64,000 nt of DNA from Hydrococcus rivularis NIES-593 (GTDB lineage: Bacteria; Cyanobacteriota; Cyanobacteriia; Cyanobacteriales; Microcystaceae). Positions within the stretch are counted from its first letter, which is position 1; the number at the start of each line of letters is the position of its first letter. The notes below the pieces were generated by a model. The model searched no databases. It was not told where the DNA came from and saw nothing but the letters and a program-made list of their open reading frames with translations. Below are positions 27,813-34,882 of this stretch, one piece after another. The translations under genes and the position numbers were made by a program. The stretch is from the NCBI RefSeq assembly GCF_001904635.1, contig NZ_MRCB01000003.1:59975-123974 (forward strand), in the 5' to 3' direction.

Positions 27813-28074
27813 GGATTGGCAAGAGGAAAACCGTGACAAGAGCAGAAGACTCGAATTCGATCCGATCGAGAAAAAACTTTTTGCGAGTAGGTTGATATTG
27901 TTTAGAGTAATTGGCGCGATCGCGTCATGTCAGTCCCAAAACTCAAAGAAATTCGACCGATCGAAGTAAGGTTTTGTTTCTTTGTCAGTGGAAAAAAGTA
28001 GAATATCCTCGAATCGCGAATCGACACAACAATCGTTACAATCAAAGAGAAGTCGGACAAAAGATAGAAACTCA

Positions 28075-28689
28075 ATGATTCCTACCGTAATTGAAACTTC
28101 AGGTCGTGGCGAACGCGCATTTGACATTTACTCTCGACTGCTGCGAGAGCGAATTGTCTTTTTAGGGCAGCAAGTTACAGACGAGTCGGCTAACTTAGTC
28201 GTTGCCCAATTGTTATTCCTAGAAGCAGAAGACCCTGAGAAAGATATTTATCTGTATATCAATTCTCCCGGCGGTTCGGTATCGGCAGGTCTGGGAATCT
28301 TCGATACCATGAATCAAATTCGTCCAGATGTCTGCACTATTTGCATCGGATTAGCAGCTAGTATGGGCGCTTTTCTCCTCAGTGCCGGAGCAAAAGGCAA
28401 ACGCATGAGTCTTCCTAATTCTCGGATCATGATTCATCAGCCTTTGGGAGGTGCCCAAGGACAAGCGACTGATATTGAAATTCAAGCCAAGGAAATTCTT
28501 TACCTCAAAAACTTGCTCAATGAGCATCTTGCCAGCCACACGGGACAACCTCTAGACAAAATCGCAGAAGATACCGAACGCGATTTCTTCATGTCTGCGG
28601 AGGAAGCAAAAACCTACGGGTTAATCGACCAAGTGATTAATCGCCGCCCCTCTGCTAGCCATCCACCCGCAGTAGTTAACGGTCAGTAA
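28075..28689 (+). CDS. clpP: ATP-dependent Clp protease proteolytic subunit
   Basis: ClpP is the serine peptidase barrel that works with ClpC/ClpX chaperones. From the ATG at 28075 it is 204 aa and starts [20 protein letters not shown], the usual cyanobacterial start. The catalytic Ser is in [12 protein letters not shown], the His in [12 protein letters not shown], and the Asp in the [11 protein letters not shown] region. The frame is open upstream to 27982 (TTG), but those extra 31 residues are unlike the family. Cyanobacteria have several ClpP paralogues and which one this is was not determined. Confidence 0.95.
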   Translation: MIPTVIETSGRGERAFDIYSRLLRERIVFLGQQVTDESANLVVAQLLFLEAEDPEKDIYLYINSPGGSVSAGLGIFDTMNQIRPDVCTICIGLAASMGAFLLSAGAKGKRMSLPNSRIMIHQPLGGAQGQATDIEIQAKEILYLKNLLNEHLASHTGQPLDKIAEDTERDFFMSAEEAKTYGLIDQVINRRPSASHPPAVVNGQ

Positions 28690-28754
28690 TTGGGAATTAT
28701 TTGGCGAGAAGGTGGCTCGGAGAGCGGGAGACTGGGGGACTCCGAAACAGTAAC

Positions 28755-28797
28755 TGTAGGTAAATCTCTAGGTTTTTTTAGATAAACCCGCTTCTAC
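28755..28797 (-). repeat. Half copy of the GGGCGGGTTT repeat family
   Basis: Read on the minus strand the segment is GTAGAAGCGGGTTT followed by ATCTAAAAAAACCTAGAGATTTAC (shown here in two parts). It matches the left half of the copy at 41979-42046 almost base for base. The right arm is missing. It sits just after a G-rich STRR tract and downstream of clpP. Confidence 0.6.
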
Positions 28798-28878
28798 TAA
28801 CTACTATCGGCTAACCATTCCCAATTCTTTCATCAAATCATCGAATCACTGGTAATTGCCTTCTGCATAAAAGCCTTA

Positions 28879-29757
28879 CTAACTGGGTAAACTCTCCAAA
28901 TAGCGAAGAAAGTCGAGCAGTTCTTCATCGTTAAGCAAGTGGCGCGATCGCTTTCCGTAAGCTTCTATCAAGTATTCGCGCCCTTGTTTGTCCGTCCAAC
29001 CCAAACGCTTCATTTGAACGGTGGTTTGGAGCATCATCTCATCAAAAGATAAGGTGGGCGATGGAGTTGCAGTTTCTTGCGGAAGTTGAGCCGATTCCGA
29101 GACAACTTCGCTCGCTTCGGCAGTTTCCTGAAAGCTTAAGCGAGCTTCCTCAGGATCTGAGGTCATAGATTCGCGGAAACTAACATTCTCCTGGGATCCC
29201 TCGGACTTGGCAAACGCGCCAGTGGTTTGAGCGGAAGTGACTCCGTTAGATAGTAAAGGTAGCGATTCGGACGATTCAACTTTATCTTGAGCTTGGACGA
29301 ACGCTGGAGTGCGGTCTCGCCCGGACAAGCGAAGCGCATCCTCCTCCAAGTTGTCTCCCGAATTCCTTTGGGCGCCTGCAAGCGAGTCCGAAATGGTTCG
29401 GAGTCGGTCGGTTGTGGAACTTTGAGATGAGGAAATTTCGGCGCGATCGATCTTTTCAAGCGGTTGAGAAACGGCTGTTTGAGATTCTCTTGTTTTGACG
29501 CTTTCAGTTTTCGGAGTTTCTGTTGCTGTAACTTCTGAAGGAACGATTATTGCCTCATCGATCTCCAAAATGGCTAAAGCTCTACTTCTTGCCCGATCTT
29601 CTGCTTGTTCGACTGTATCGGCAGCAGCTAAACCTGTAGCGACGGTCATGCCTCCCACTTGTACCAAAGCTCTGACGATGTATTTGTCGCGATCGATTTG
29701 CACTAGCTCGCTGATGAGGCTGGCGTGAGGATAGCGTTTTCGGAATTGCGTCAACAT
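28879..29757 (-). CDS. Conserved-looking hypothetical protein (292 aa)
   Basis: The N-terminal 70 residues (MLTQFRKRYPHASLISELV...DTVEQAEDRARSRALAIL) and the C-terminal 60 (SFDEMMLQTTVQMKRLGWTD...LLNDEELLDFLRYLESLPS) look like ordered, conserved modules. They are joined by a long low-complexity Ser/Thr/Glu-rich linker (about 80-225). There is no membrane segment. I do not recognise the family; the N-terminal unit has a vaguely ssDNA-annealing-protein look, which is inference only. It is transcribed towards clpP; two palindromes lie about 50 bp upstream of its start. Confidence 0.65.
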   Translation of the reverse strand: MLTQFRKRYPHASLISELVQIDRDKYIVRALVQVGGMTVATGLAAADTVEQAEDRARSRALAILEIDEAIIVPSEVTATETPKTESVKTRESQTAVSQPLEKIDRAEISSSQSSTTDRLRTISDSLAGAQRNSGDNLEEDALRLSGRDRTPAFVQAQDKVESSESLPLLSNGVTSAQTTGAFAKSEGSQENVSFRESMTSDPEEARLSFQETAEASEVVSESAQLPQETATPSPTLSFDEMMLQTTVQMKRLGWTDKQGREYLIEAYGKRSRHLLNDEELLDFLRYLESLPS

Positions 29758-29805
29758 AATACGATTTTTCTCACTAAAAAATTATCTCGCTCAAACAATG
29801 AGATC

Positions 29806-29826
29806 TTAGTACTAATTTAGTACTAA
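29806..29826. promoter_or_regulatory. Twin palindromes, candidate operator
   Basis: Two identical perfect 10-bp palindromes TTAGTACTAA at 29806-29815 and 29817-29826 are spaced 11 bp centre to centre, one helical turn apart. They lie 49-69 bp upstream of the ATG of the minus-strand gene at 29757, where a promoter is expected. No regulator is known to me for this site. Confidence 0.4.
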
Positions 29827-29912
29827 TTGAGCTTAAAGGTTGAAGAAAAGAGAAGCAAAATGTCTCCTCTATTGGTAAAATTAAAGACTAAATGAAATGT
29901 CCTCTGGAAAAA

Positions 29913-29960
29913 AATGCTGAGGGGTTATCTACAGTTTGACAATAATAAAACCTCAGCATT
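29913..29960. repeat. 10-bp perfect inverted repeat
   Basis: AATGCTGAGG (29913-29922) and CCTCAGCATT (29951-29960) are exact inverse complements around a 28-nt AT-rich loop. There is no T-run after it. It lies between divergent genes and just upstream of the candidate small RNA promoter. It might be part of that RNA gene's control, or a mobile hairpin. Confidence 0.5.
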
Positions 29961-29989
29961 AGCCCTTAAACCGCTTAAACTATTCTAGT

Positions 29990-30019
29990 TTGCTGAGAGA
30001 TGGCTCTCAAAATTATAAT
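29990..30019 (+). promoter_or_regulatory. Sigma-70-type promoter for the candidate small RNA
   Basis: TTGCTG (29990-29995) is followed after 18 nt by a consensus TATAAT (30014-30019). Transcription would start near 30026. The spacing and the perfect -10 are good for a housekeeping sigma factor. Confidence 0.5.
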
Positions 30020-30025
30020 AGGGCT

Positions 30026-30165
30026 ACAACTCCCTGCGGACAAGGTCATTTTAGCTAGCTGCAACTTCACAAAGTTATTGCAGCTGCGCGAGCTTGGAGC
30101 GCACTGAACGATAACCGCCAGCTAGAGTCCTCCCTAGCCAAGTAAAAAGCTAGAAAATTTTTTTT
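30026..30165 (+). ncRNA. Candidate small RNA of about 140 nt
   Basis: No plausible protein frame is present. Starting about 7 nt after the TATAAT box, the transcript would contain a strong stem: AGCTGCAA (about 30057-30064) with TTGCAGCT (about 30078-30085), extended by an inner CTT/AAG. Near the 3' end GCTAG (30121-30125) can pair with CTAGC (30134-30138), leaving AGTCCTCC in the loop. The same CTAGC can instead pair with GCTAG at 30149-30153, followed by AAAATTTTTTTT (30154-30165), as in a terminator. It matches no RNA family that I recognise. It is not tmRNA, SRP RNA or RNase P RNA. Confidence 0.4.
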
Positions 30166-30421
30166 GCATTACGACAGTTCTTATAGTCGAATCTTGTATG
30201 TCGCCTCTCGATCTGCCAATGATAGATTTAGAAAACTGCATGATGAGGAAATTTACCCGATCGCAAAGTTAGTTGGGAACAATCGGTTAACGCAACGGTC
30301 TGCGATCGATTGACGGCTGACATTTTTGAATTGGGTTTTCTCATTAGCAATGCTAAAAAGTAGTAGCTCATAAGAGCAGTTGCTCGGAAAATCAGAATTA
30401 AACACAGAAGGATTATTTTAG

Positions 30422-32674
30422 ATGGAATTTTCAATCGCTACATTACTATCCCATTTCAGTGAAGATAAATTAGTCGCCGCTAAAGTTTTAGAAAAAAAAC
30501 TCGGTTGTGAAGATGAAGAAAGTATCCAGGAGTTGCAAATTGTCCTAGATGCCTTAGAACGAGTTGGGATATTGGTTAAAGAACGAGGAAAATATCGTCG
30601 AGTCCAGGAAGAAAATGTCGTAGAAGCTAAGCTGCGCTGCTCCAGTAAAGGCTTCTGCTTTGCCATCCAAGACGATGAAGATGCCGACGATATTTACGTT
30701 AGAGAAAGCCATCTCAGCAATGCCTGGAATGGCGATCGCGTCCTCGTTAAAATCATCAAAGAAGGCAGTCGCCGTCGCTCTCCAGAAGGAGAAGTCAAGC
30801 TCATCTTAGAAAGAGCCAACCCTTCGCTGTTAGCGCAAGTCAAACGCGACGATAGCAAATACCGTGCCGTTCCCCTAGACGACCGACTCTTGTTCGAGTT
30901 AGACCTCAAACAAAATGGCAACAATCTAGAAGAAGCCGTCAATCATCTCGTTCACGTCTCGGTGGTGCGCTATCCCATCGGACAATACGGGCCGCTAGGA
31001 AAAGTAACTCGCATCCTGGGAAGCGATGCAGAAGCAGCCGCAGATACGGATATCGTTTGCTGCAAGCACGACCTGCCCCAAACCTTTATGCCAGAAGTTC
31101 TCAAAGCAGCAGAGAAACTGTCAGAAGCCTCCATATCAGCCGAAATCAAAAAACGAAAAGACCTCAGAAAGTTACTGACCTTCACCATAGAAGAAGACAT
31201 AGAAAGAGATCATCCCCCCTTTATAGAAAATGCTTTCACCCTCGAAAAACTGAGAGGGAAAAAATGGCAATTGGGCATTCACATCAGCGACGTTGCTCAC
31301 TATATCGAACCGGATTCTCCCTTAGATAAAGCAGCCAAAAAGCGCGGCACGGCAATATATCTCGGACAAAAAGTCCTGCCCCTGTTTCCAGAAGCCGTCA
31401 CTCGTCTGTGTTCGTTTGCTCCAGATGAAAATCGGCTAGCTATCTCAGTCCTAATGACCTTCGACGAGACGGGTCAACTGCTTGAATATGAAATTTTACC
31501 GACCGTTATTAGGGTAGACCACCAACTCAGCTACCAGCAGGTGCAGTCTTTGCTCAACAATCCAGAAGCGATCGAACCGGAGATGGCAGAGGTCGTCGAT
31601 CGCCTCAAGCAGCTATTTTTTAATCTCAGTCCTCTAATCAAAGCTCAAAGAATCCAGCGAGGCAGCTTTGAGATTCTTTCAGAAACGTCATGCCCTTATA
31701 AAGATGAGGGAAGAATCGGTGCCATTCTGGTGTCTTCCGCCCTGCCAGTTCGTTCTCTGTTGACCGAGTTGACGGTATTGACAGGAAAAGCGGTAGCCGA
31801 TCACCTCTTTGCCCTCGGCGTACCCGGAATTTACTGCGCCCAGCCGGAACCGGATTGGGATGAGTTGGAAGATGTCCTGAAATTGGCAAACAATCTGGGA
31901 TTAGACCAACGCTTAGAATCTGAGGAGGAGATTACTTCCCGCGACTATCAAAATTTAACCCAGGCATTCTCGAAAGCGCCTTGCGTTAGAATCTTGAATC
32001 ATTTGTTGCTATCGACGCTCAAGTCAGCCAAATACAGCAGCCATCCCGCGCCGCATTTCGGACTAGCCTACGAAGATCGCTATACTCATTGCCTTTCGCC
32101 GGGACAGCGCTATGGCGATTTGTTAGTCCAGAGAGTGCTGAAGACGATATTTGCAGAAGGGCGCGATCGCCGTCAGAAACAAGCAAAAACAGGCGTTAAT
32201 CTCGGCAGTAGCACCAGCCATGGCAAAATCAACTGGAATGTTTTGCCTCCTCAAACCCAAGAAAAGCTAGAAGAAGAATTACACGCGATCGTCTCTCACC
32301 TCAACGATAGAGAAAAACTTGCCGAGGATGCAGAAAAAGACCTCCAAGGCTTAAAGAAAGCCGAAAAAATGAAGGAACGCACCGGACAGGTTTTCCGGGG
32401 CTTAATCACCGGAGTGCAATCCTATGGCTTCTTCGTCGAAATAGAAGACCTGTTAGTCGAAGGATTGGTTCACGTTAGCTCGCTCAAAGACGACTGGTAC
32501 GAATATCGTTCTCGCCATAGCTGTTTGGTGGGACGCAAAAATCGCATCGCCTATCGCTTAGGAGATGAAGTCGAAGTAGAAGTAAAAAGCGTCGATTACT
32601 ACCGCCAGCAAATTGACTTAGTAACTGTTGGTGGCGGCAGCGCCGCGAGTAACGAAGATTTAGAAGAAGACTAG
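30422..32674 (+). CDS. RNase II/R-family (RNB domain) protein with S1 domain, degenerate active site
   Basis: The 750-aa protein has the RNase II/R plan: an N-terminal winged-helix/cold-shock part (1-240), an RNB domain (about 255-600) with IHISDVAHYIEPDSPLDKAA and RGTAIYLGQKVLPLFPEAVT, and a C-terminal S1 domain (about 650-730, GQVFRGLITGVQSYGFFVEI). In active RNB enzymes the motif DFDDA holds catalytic aspartates. Here the aligned segment is F267-I-E-N-A271. The TSPIRRYPDL motif is LSPGQRYGDL. Exoribonuclease activity is therefore doubtful. The cyanobacterial relative Zam is a possible orthologue. Confidence 0.9.
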   Translation: MEFSIATLLSHFSEDKLVAAKVLEKKLGCEDEESIQELQIVLDALERVGILVKERGKYRRVQEENVVEAKLRCSSKGFCFAIQDDEDADDIYVRESHLSNAWNGDRVLVKIIKEGSRRRSPEGEVKLILERANPSLLAQVKRDDSKYRAVPLDDRLLFELDLKQNGNNLEEAVNHLVHVSVVRYPIGQYGPLGKVTRILGSDAEAAADTDIVCCKHDLPQTFMPEVLKAAEKLSEASISAEIKKRKDLRKLLTFTIEEDIERDHPPFIENAFTLEKLRGKKWQLGIHISDVAHYIEPDSPLDKAAKKRGTAIYLGQKVLPLFPEAVTRLCSFAPDENRLAISVLMTFDETGQLLEYEILPTVIRVDHQLSYQQVQSLLNNPEAIEPEMAEVVDRLKQLFFNLSPLIKAQRIQRGSFEILSETSCPYKDEGRIGAILVSSALPVRSLLTELTVLTGKAVADHLFALGVPGIYCAQPEPDWDELEDVLKLANNLGLDQRLESEEEITSRDYQNLTQAFSKAPCVRILNHLLLSTLKSAKYSSHPAPHFGLAYEDRYTHCLSPGQRYGDLLVQRVLKTIFAEGRDRRQKQAKTGVNLGSSTSHGKINWNVLPPQTQEKLEEELHAIVSHLNDREKLAEDAEKDLQGLKKAEKMKERTGQVFRGLITGVQSYGFFVEIEDLLVEGLVHVSSLKDDWYEYRSRHSCLVGRKNRIAYRLGDEVEVEVKSVDYYRQQIDLVTVGGGSAASNEDLEED

Positions 32675-32734
32675 AAAGAAGGGATGGGGACGGAGGGCGG
32701 AGGAGAAGGAGTGGGGGAAGTAGGGGAAACAAGG

Positions 32735-32763
32735 AACTAATGACCAATGACCAATGACTAATG
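32735..32763. repeat. CCAATGA-type tandem heptamers
   Basis: The tract reads as repeated TGACCAA/TGACTAA units just upstream of the lipoprotein start. The repeats overlap a possible upstream ATG, so that start is less likely than the ATG at 32775. Confidence 0.6.
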
Positions 32764-32774
32764 ACAAACAACCA

Positions 32775-33566
32775 ATGAAGACAGAAAAGAAGATAAGGAA
32801 AAATCCATTTAGATTGCTTTTGCCTTTTGTCTTGTGCCTTTTAACATTACTAACAGGTTGCGTTCGCTATGAAGTAGGCATTAACTTCGATCATCAGCAT
32901 CGCGGAGAAATCGTTCAACACATCAAATTAGAACAACAACTCACTACGCTAGGCGGTTCGGAAGCAATTAAGTGGTTGAATAGCATAGAACGACGAGCCG
33001 AACAATTGCAGGGAAAAACCGAACGGATTTCCCCGCAAGAAATTATTGTCACGATTCCCTTTGGGAACGGACAGGAACTCGCGAAAAAGTTTAACCAGTT
33101 TTTTAAGGCTGACGAACAAGTCCCTTCTGGGACGGTCGCGAGCGAAACGCTCGACTTAGTTCAGCTCAATTCTCAAATGTCCGTACAGCAAAATAATTGG
33201 CTGATTGTGGAACGCAATAAATTAAATCTAAACGTCGATTTACGCGCTCTAGGCGTTCTCTCCAAGCAGGGAAATATTATTGTCAGTCCTGGGTCTTTGA
33301 TCGATTTAGAGTTGGCTTTAAATACCCCTTGGGGCGCACGCACTACGGCAAATAATTTCTTGACTCCAGAAGTTGGTGAGACAAAAAATCAGCTAATCTG
33401 GCACCTTCAACCCGGTCAAATCAATACCATTGAAGTCGTATTCTGGGCACCAAACTATATGGGATTGGGAACAATTGGGATTGTCTTGTTGATGCTAGCG
33501 GGTTTCTATCTAAAATACGGGCGTTTGCCTTGGGTTGAGGAAGCGAGAGCAGCAATTGGCAATTAG
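32775..33566 (+). CDS. Putative lipoprotein (DUF3153-like)
   Basis: From the ATG at 32775 the protein is 263 aa. A basic start and hydrophobic stretch lead to the lipobox LLTGC (FVLCLLTLLTGC), so it is a predicted lipoprotein. A large periplasmic region follows with HRGEIVQHIKLEQQL, and one C-terminal transmembrane segment near 230-252 (MGLGTIGIVLLMLAGFYL). It resembles the cyanobacterial DUF3153 family, with no known function. The upstream ATG at 32754 lies in tandem repeats and is less likely. Confidence 0.75.
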   Translation: MKTEKKIRKNPFRLLLPFVLCLLTLLTGCVRYEVGINFDHQHRGEIVQHIKLEQQLTTLGGSEAIKWLNSIERRAEQLQGKTERISPQEIIVTIPFGNGQELAKKFNQFFKADEQVPSGTVASETLDLVQLNSQMSVQQNNWLIVERNKLNLNVDLRALGVLSKQGNIIVSPGSLIDLELALNTPWGARTTANNFLTPEVGETKNQLIWHLQPGQINTIEVVFWAPNYMGLGTIGIVLLMLAGFYLKYGRLPWVEEARAAIGN

Positions 33567-33724
33567 AGCTTGATAAGTGCGAATTGACAATTGTTTGGTT
33601 ATTGTCGCTGGAATACTACGAATCCGTTTGCTGGGGTGCCTGCAATTCGGTTGGCATTATGCGATATCGTGCGATCGCAACCCAGAATGAATAATACCAA
33701 TTCGCAAGTCTATTTATTTTTACA

Positions 33725-33796
33725 CTGGGGTGCTAGGATTCGAACCTAGGAATGGCGGGACCAAAACCCGCTGCCTTACCGCTTGGCTACACCCCA
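33725..33796 (-). tRNA. trnQ: tRNA-Gln (anticodon TTG)
   Basis: Read on the minus strand: acceptor 5' arm TGGGGTG pairs with CACCCCA. The D-arm contains AGCCAAGCGGTAAGGC, the anticodon stem is GCGGG/CCCGC with loop TTTTGGT (anticodon TTG), and the T-arm is CCTAGGTTCGAATCCTAG. The discriminator is G and CCA is not encoded. 72 nt, no intron. Confidence 0.97.
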
Positions 33797-33887
33797 ACGA
33801 TATCGCCTTGTTTATAGTAGCAGCTAATCGCTACAGAGTGTCAAGTCCTTCTAAAAATTTTTTTGAGTTTGGGCAAAACCTTATAAA

Positions 33888-34172
33888 GTGAGTCAAGAGA
33901 CGATAAGTATATCAGGCGGTTTGGTGTTTGGTCTGATTCCCAATGACTTCCATCAACTGGTTCAGTCGATCGAGCAGGGCACCTGGTTTGCTCGCAGTGC
34001 TGAAGTCATCGGCAGTCCTTGGATGCGATGGACGGTATGGCTGCGGATTCCAGGAGATATCATTTTTGCCATCGGCGCGCTGACAATGTTTATCTTTACC
34101 GTAAGGGCAATTGTTGCCCTCTTCCACTTTCCGGTACAAACCATCCCACCAAAGCTAGAGGCTTCAAGGTAA
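33888..34172 (+). pseudogene. 3' remnant of a quinol-type nitric oxide reductase gene (norB)
   Basis: The 94-residue frame reads ISGGLVFGLIPNDFHQLVQSI, then EQGTWFARSAEV, then WLRIPGDIIFAIGALTMFIF. That is the pattern of the last two helices of qNorB (ARS-E-F segment, then W-LR-PGD-iF-iGA). An intact protein is over 700 aa. There is an in-frame TGA just upstream at about 33864, and the tRNA-Gln gene sits next to it, so the 5' nine-tenths is gone. GTG at 33888 is only the first available start and probably meaningless. Confidence 0.65.
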
Positions 34173-34308
34173 TAATATCAATTTTCTCTTTTCTAGCTAC
34201 CGATGAAGAGAGAGGTGTGGGAGGTGTGGGGAGTATAGGTGGATTAAACAAGGAATTCATAGCAGGCATTTTTGAAAACGGTATAATTTCGGAGCCAACA
34301 CCGAGATT

Positions 34309-34680
34309 TTAGCGCCAAAAATATTCAAAAATTCCCATGCCACCGCGAACTTTCGTACTGTTGCGATCGACTTCTTCGGTGAAATTAAGATCGTCGATTT
34401 GCGTAACTCGCCCAAGCGATAGACCTTGGCTAGATTTGATAACTGAGGCGACATCTGGCTGTGCTTGAGTTGACTTACCCTGCAAGCAGTTATCTTTGAG
34501 CAGTCGATTGTAGGTGCGATAGGGAATGTAGTGAAGAGGATTGTAACCAGCGAAGCGTAGAATGAGAACGCATGCCCAAGAGTATTTTCCAGCCAAGATT
34601 GCTTCGACAATTTGCTCGAACTGTTCGTCAGTCATAGCTTTGGTCTGTTTGGCTTGGTTATAAGCTAGTTTTTGACCCAT
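34309..34680 (-). CDS. HetP-family protein
   Basis: The 123-aa protein has the HetP core: [20 protein letters not shown], then [20 protein letters not shown], then YNRLLKDNC, about residues 17-67. In Anabaena HetP and its paralogues control commitment to heterocyst formation. Family members also occur in cyanobacteria without heterocysts, where the role is unknown. The C-terminal half ([15 protein letters not shown]...) is less conserved and has no motifs. It is a single gene facing the norB remnant; no heterocyst genes are nearby. Confidence 0.85.
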   Translation of the reverse strand: MGQKLAYNQAKQTKAMTDEQFEQIVEAILAGKYSWACVLILRFAGYNPLHYIPYRTYNRLLKDNCLQGKSTQAQPDVASVIKSSQGLSLGRVTQIDDLNFTEEVDRNSTKVRGGMGIFEYFWR

Positions 34681-34882
34681 TGTCGCGTTTTCTCCTCAAA
34701 GATGACAGTTAGTTTAAGAGTTCTATTCCGTCAGAATTAACCACAATTGGCAACCGTAGCTTTCCGGATTTTTGAGAAATTTATCTGCTTTCCCAAGAAA
34801 AGTGTTATTTTCTCTACCATTTATAGGATTTATGACAATATCTGTTACAATCCTTGCGGTTACTGTTCCCTAAAAATAATTT

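Noticed and set aside
30228..30434. 68-aa minus-strand ORF overlapping the RNB gene start
   Set aside because: It overlaps the start of the RNB gene antisense and has no ribosome-binding site or recognisable domain; most likely chance.
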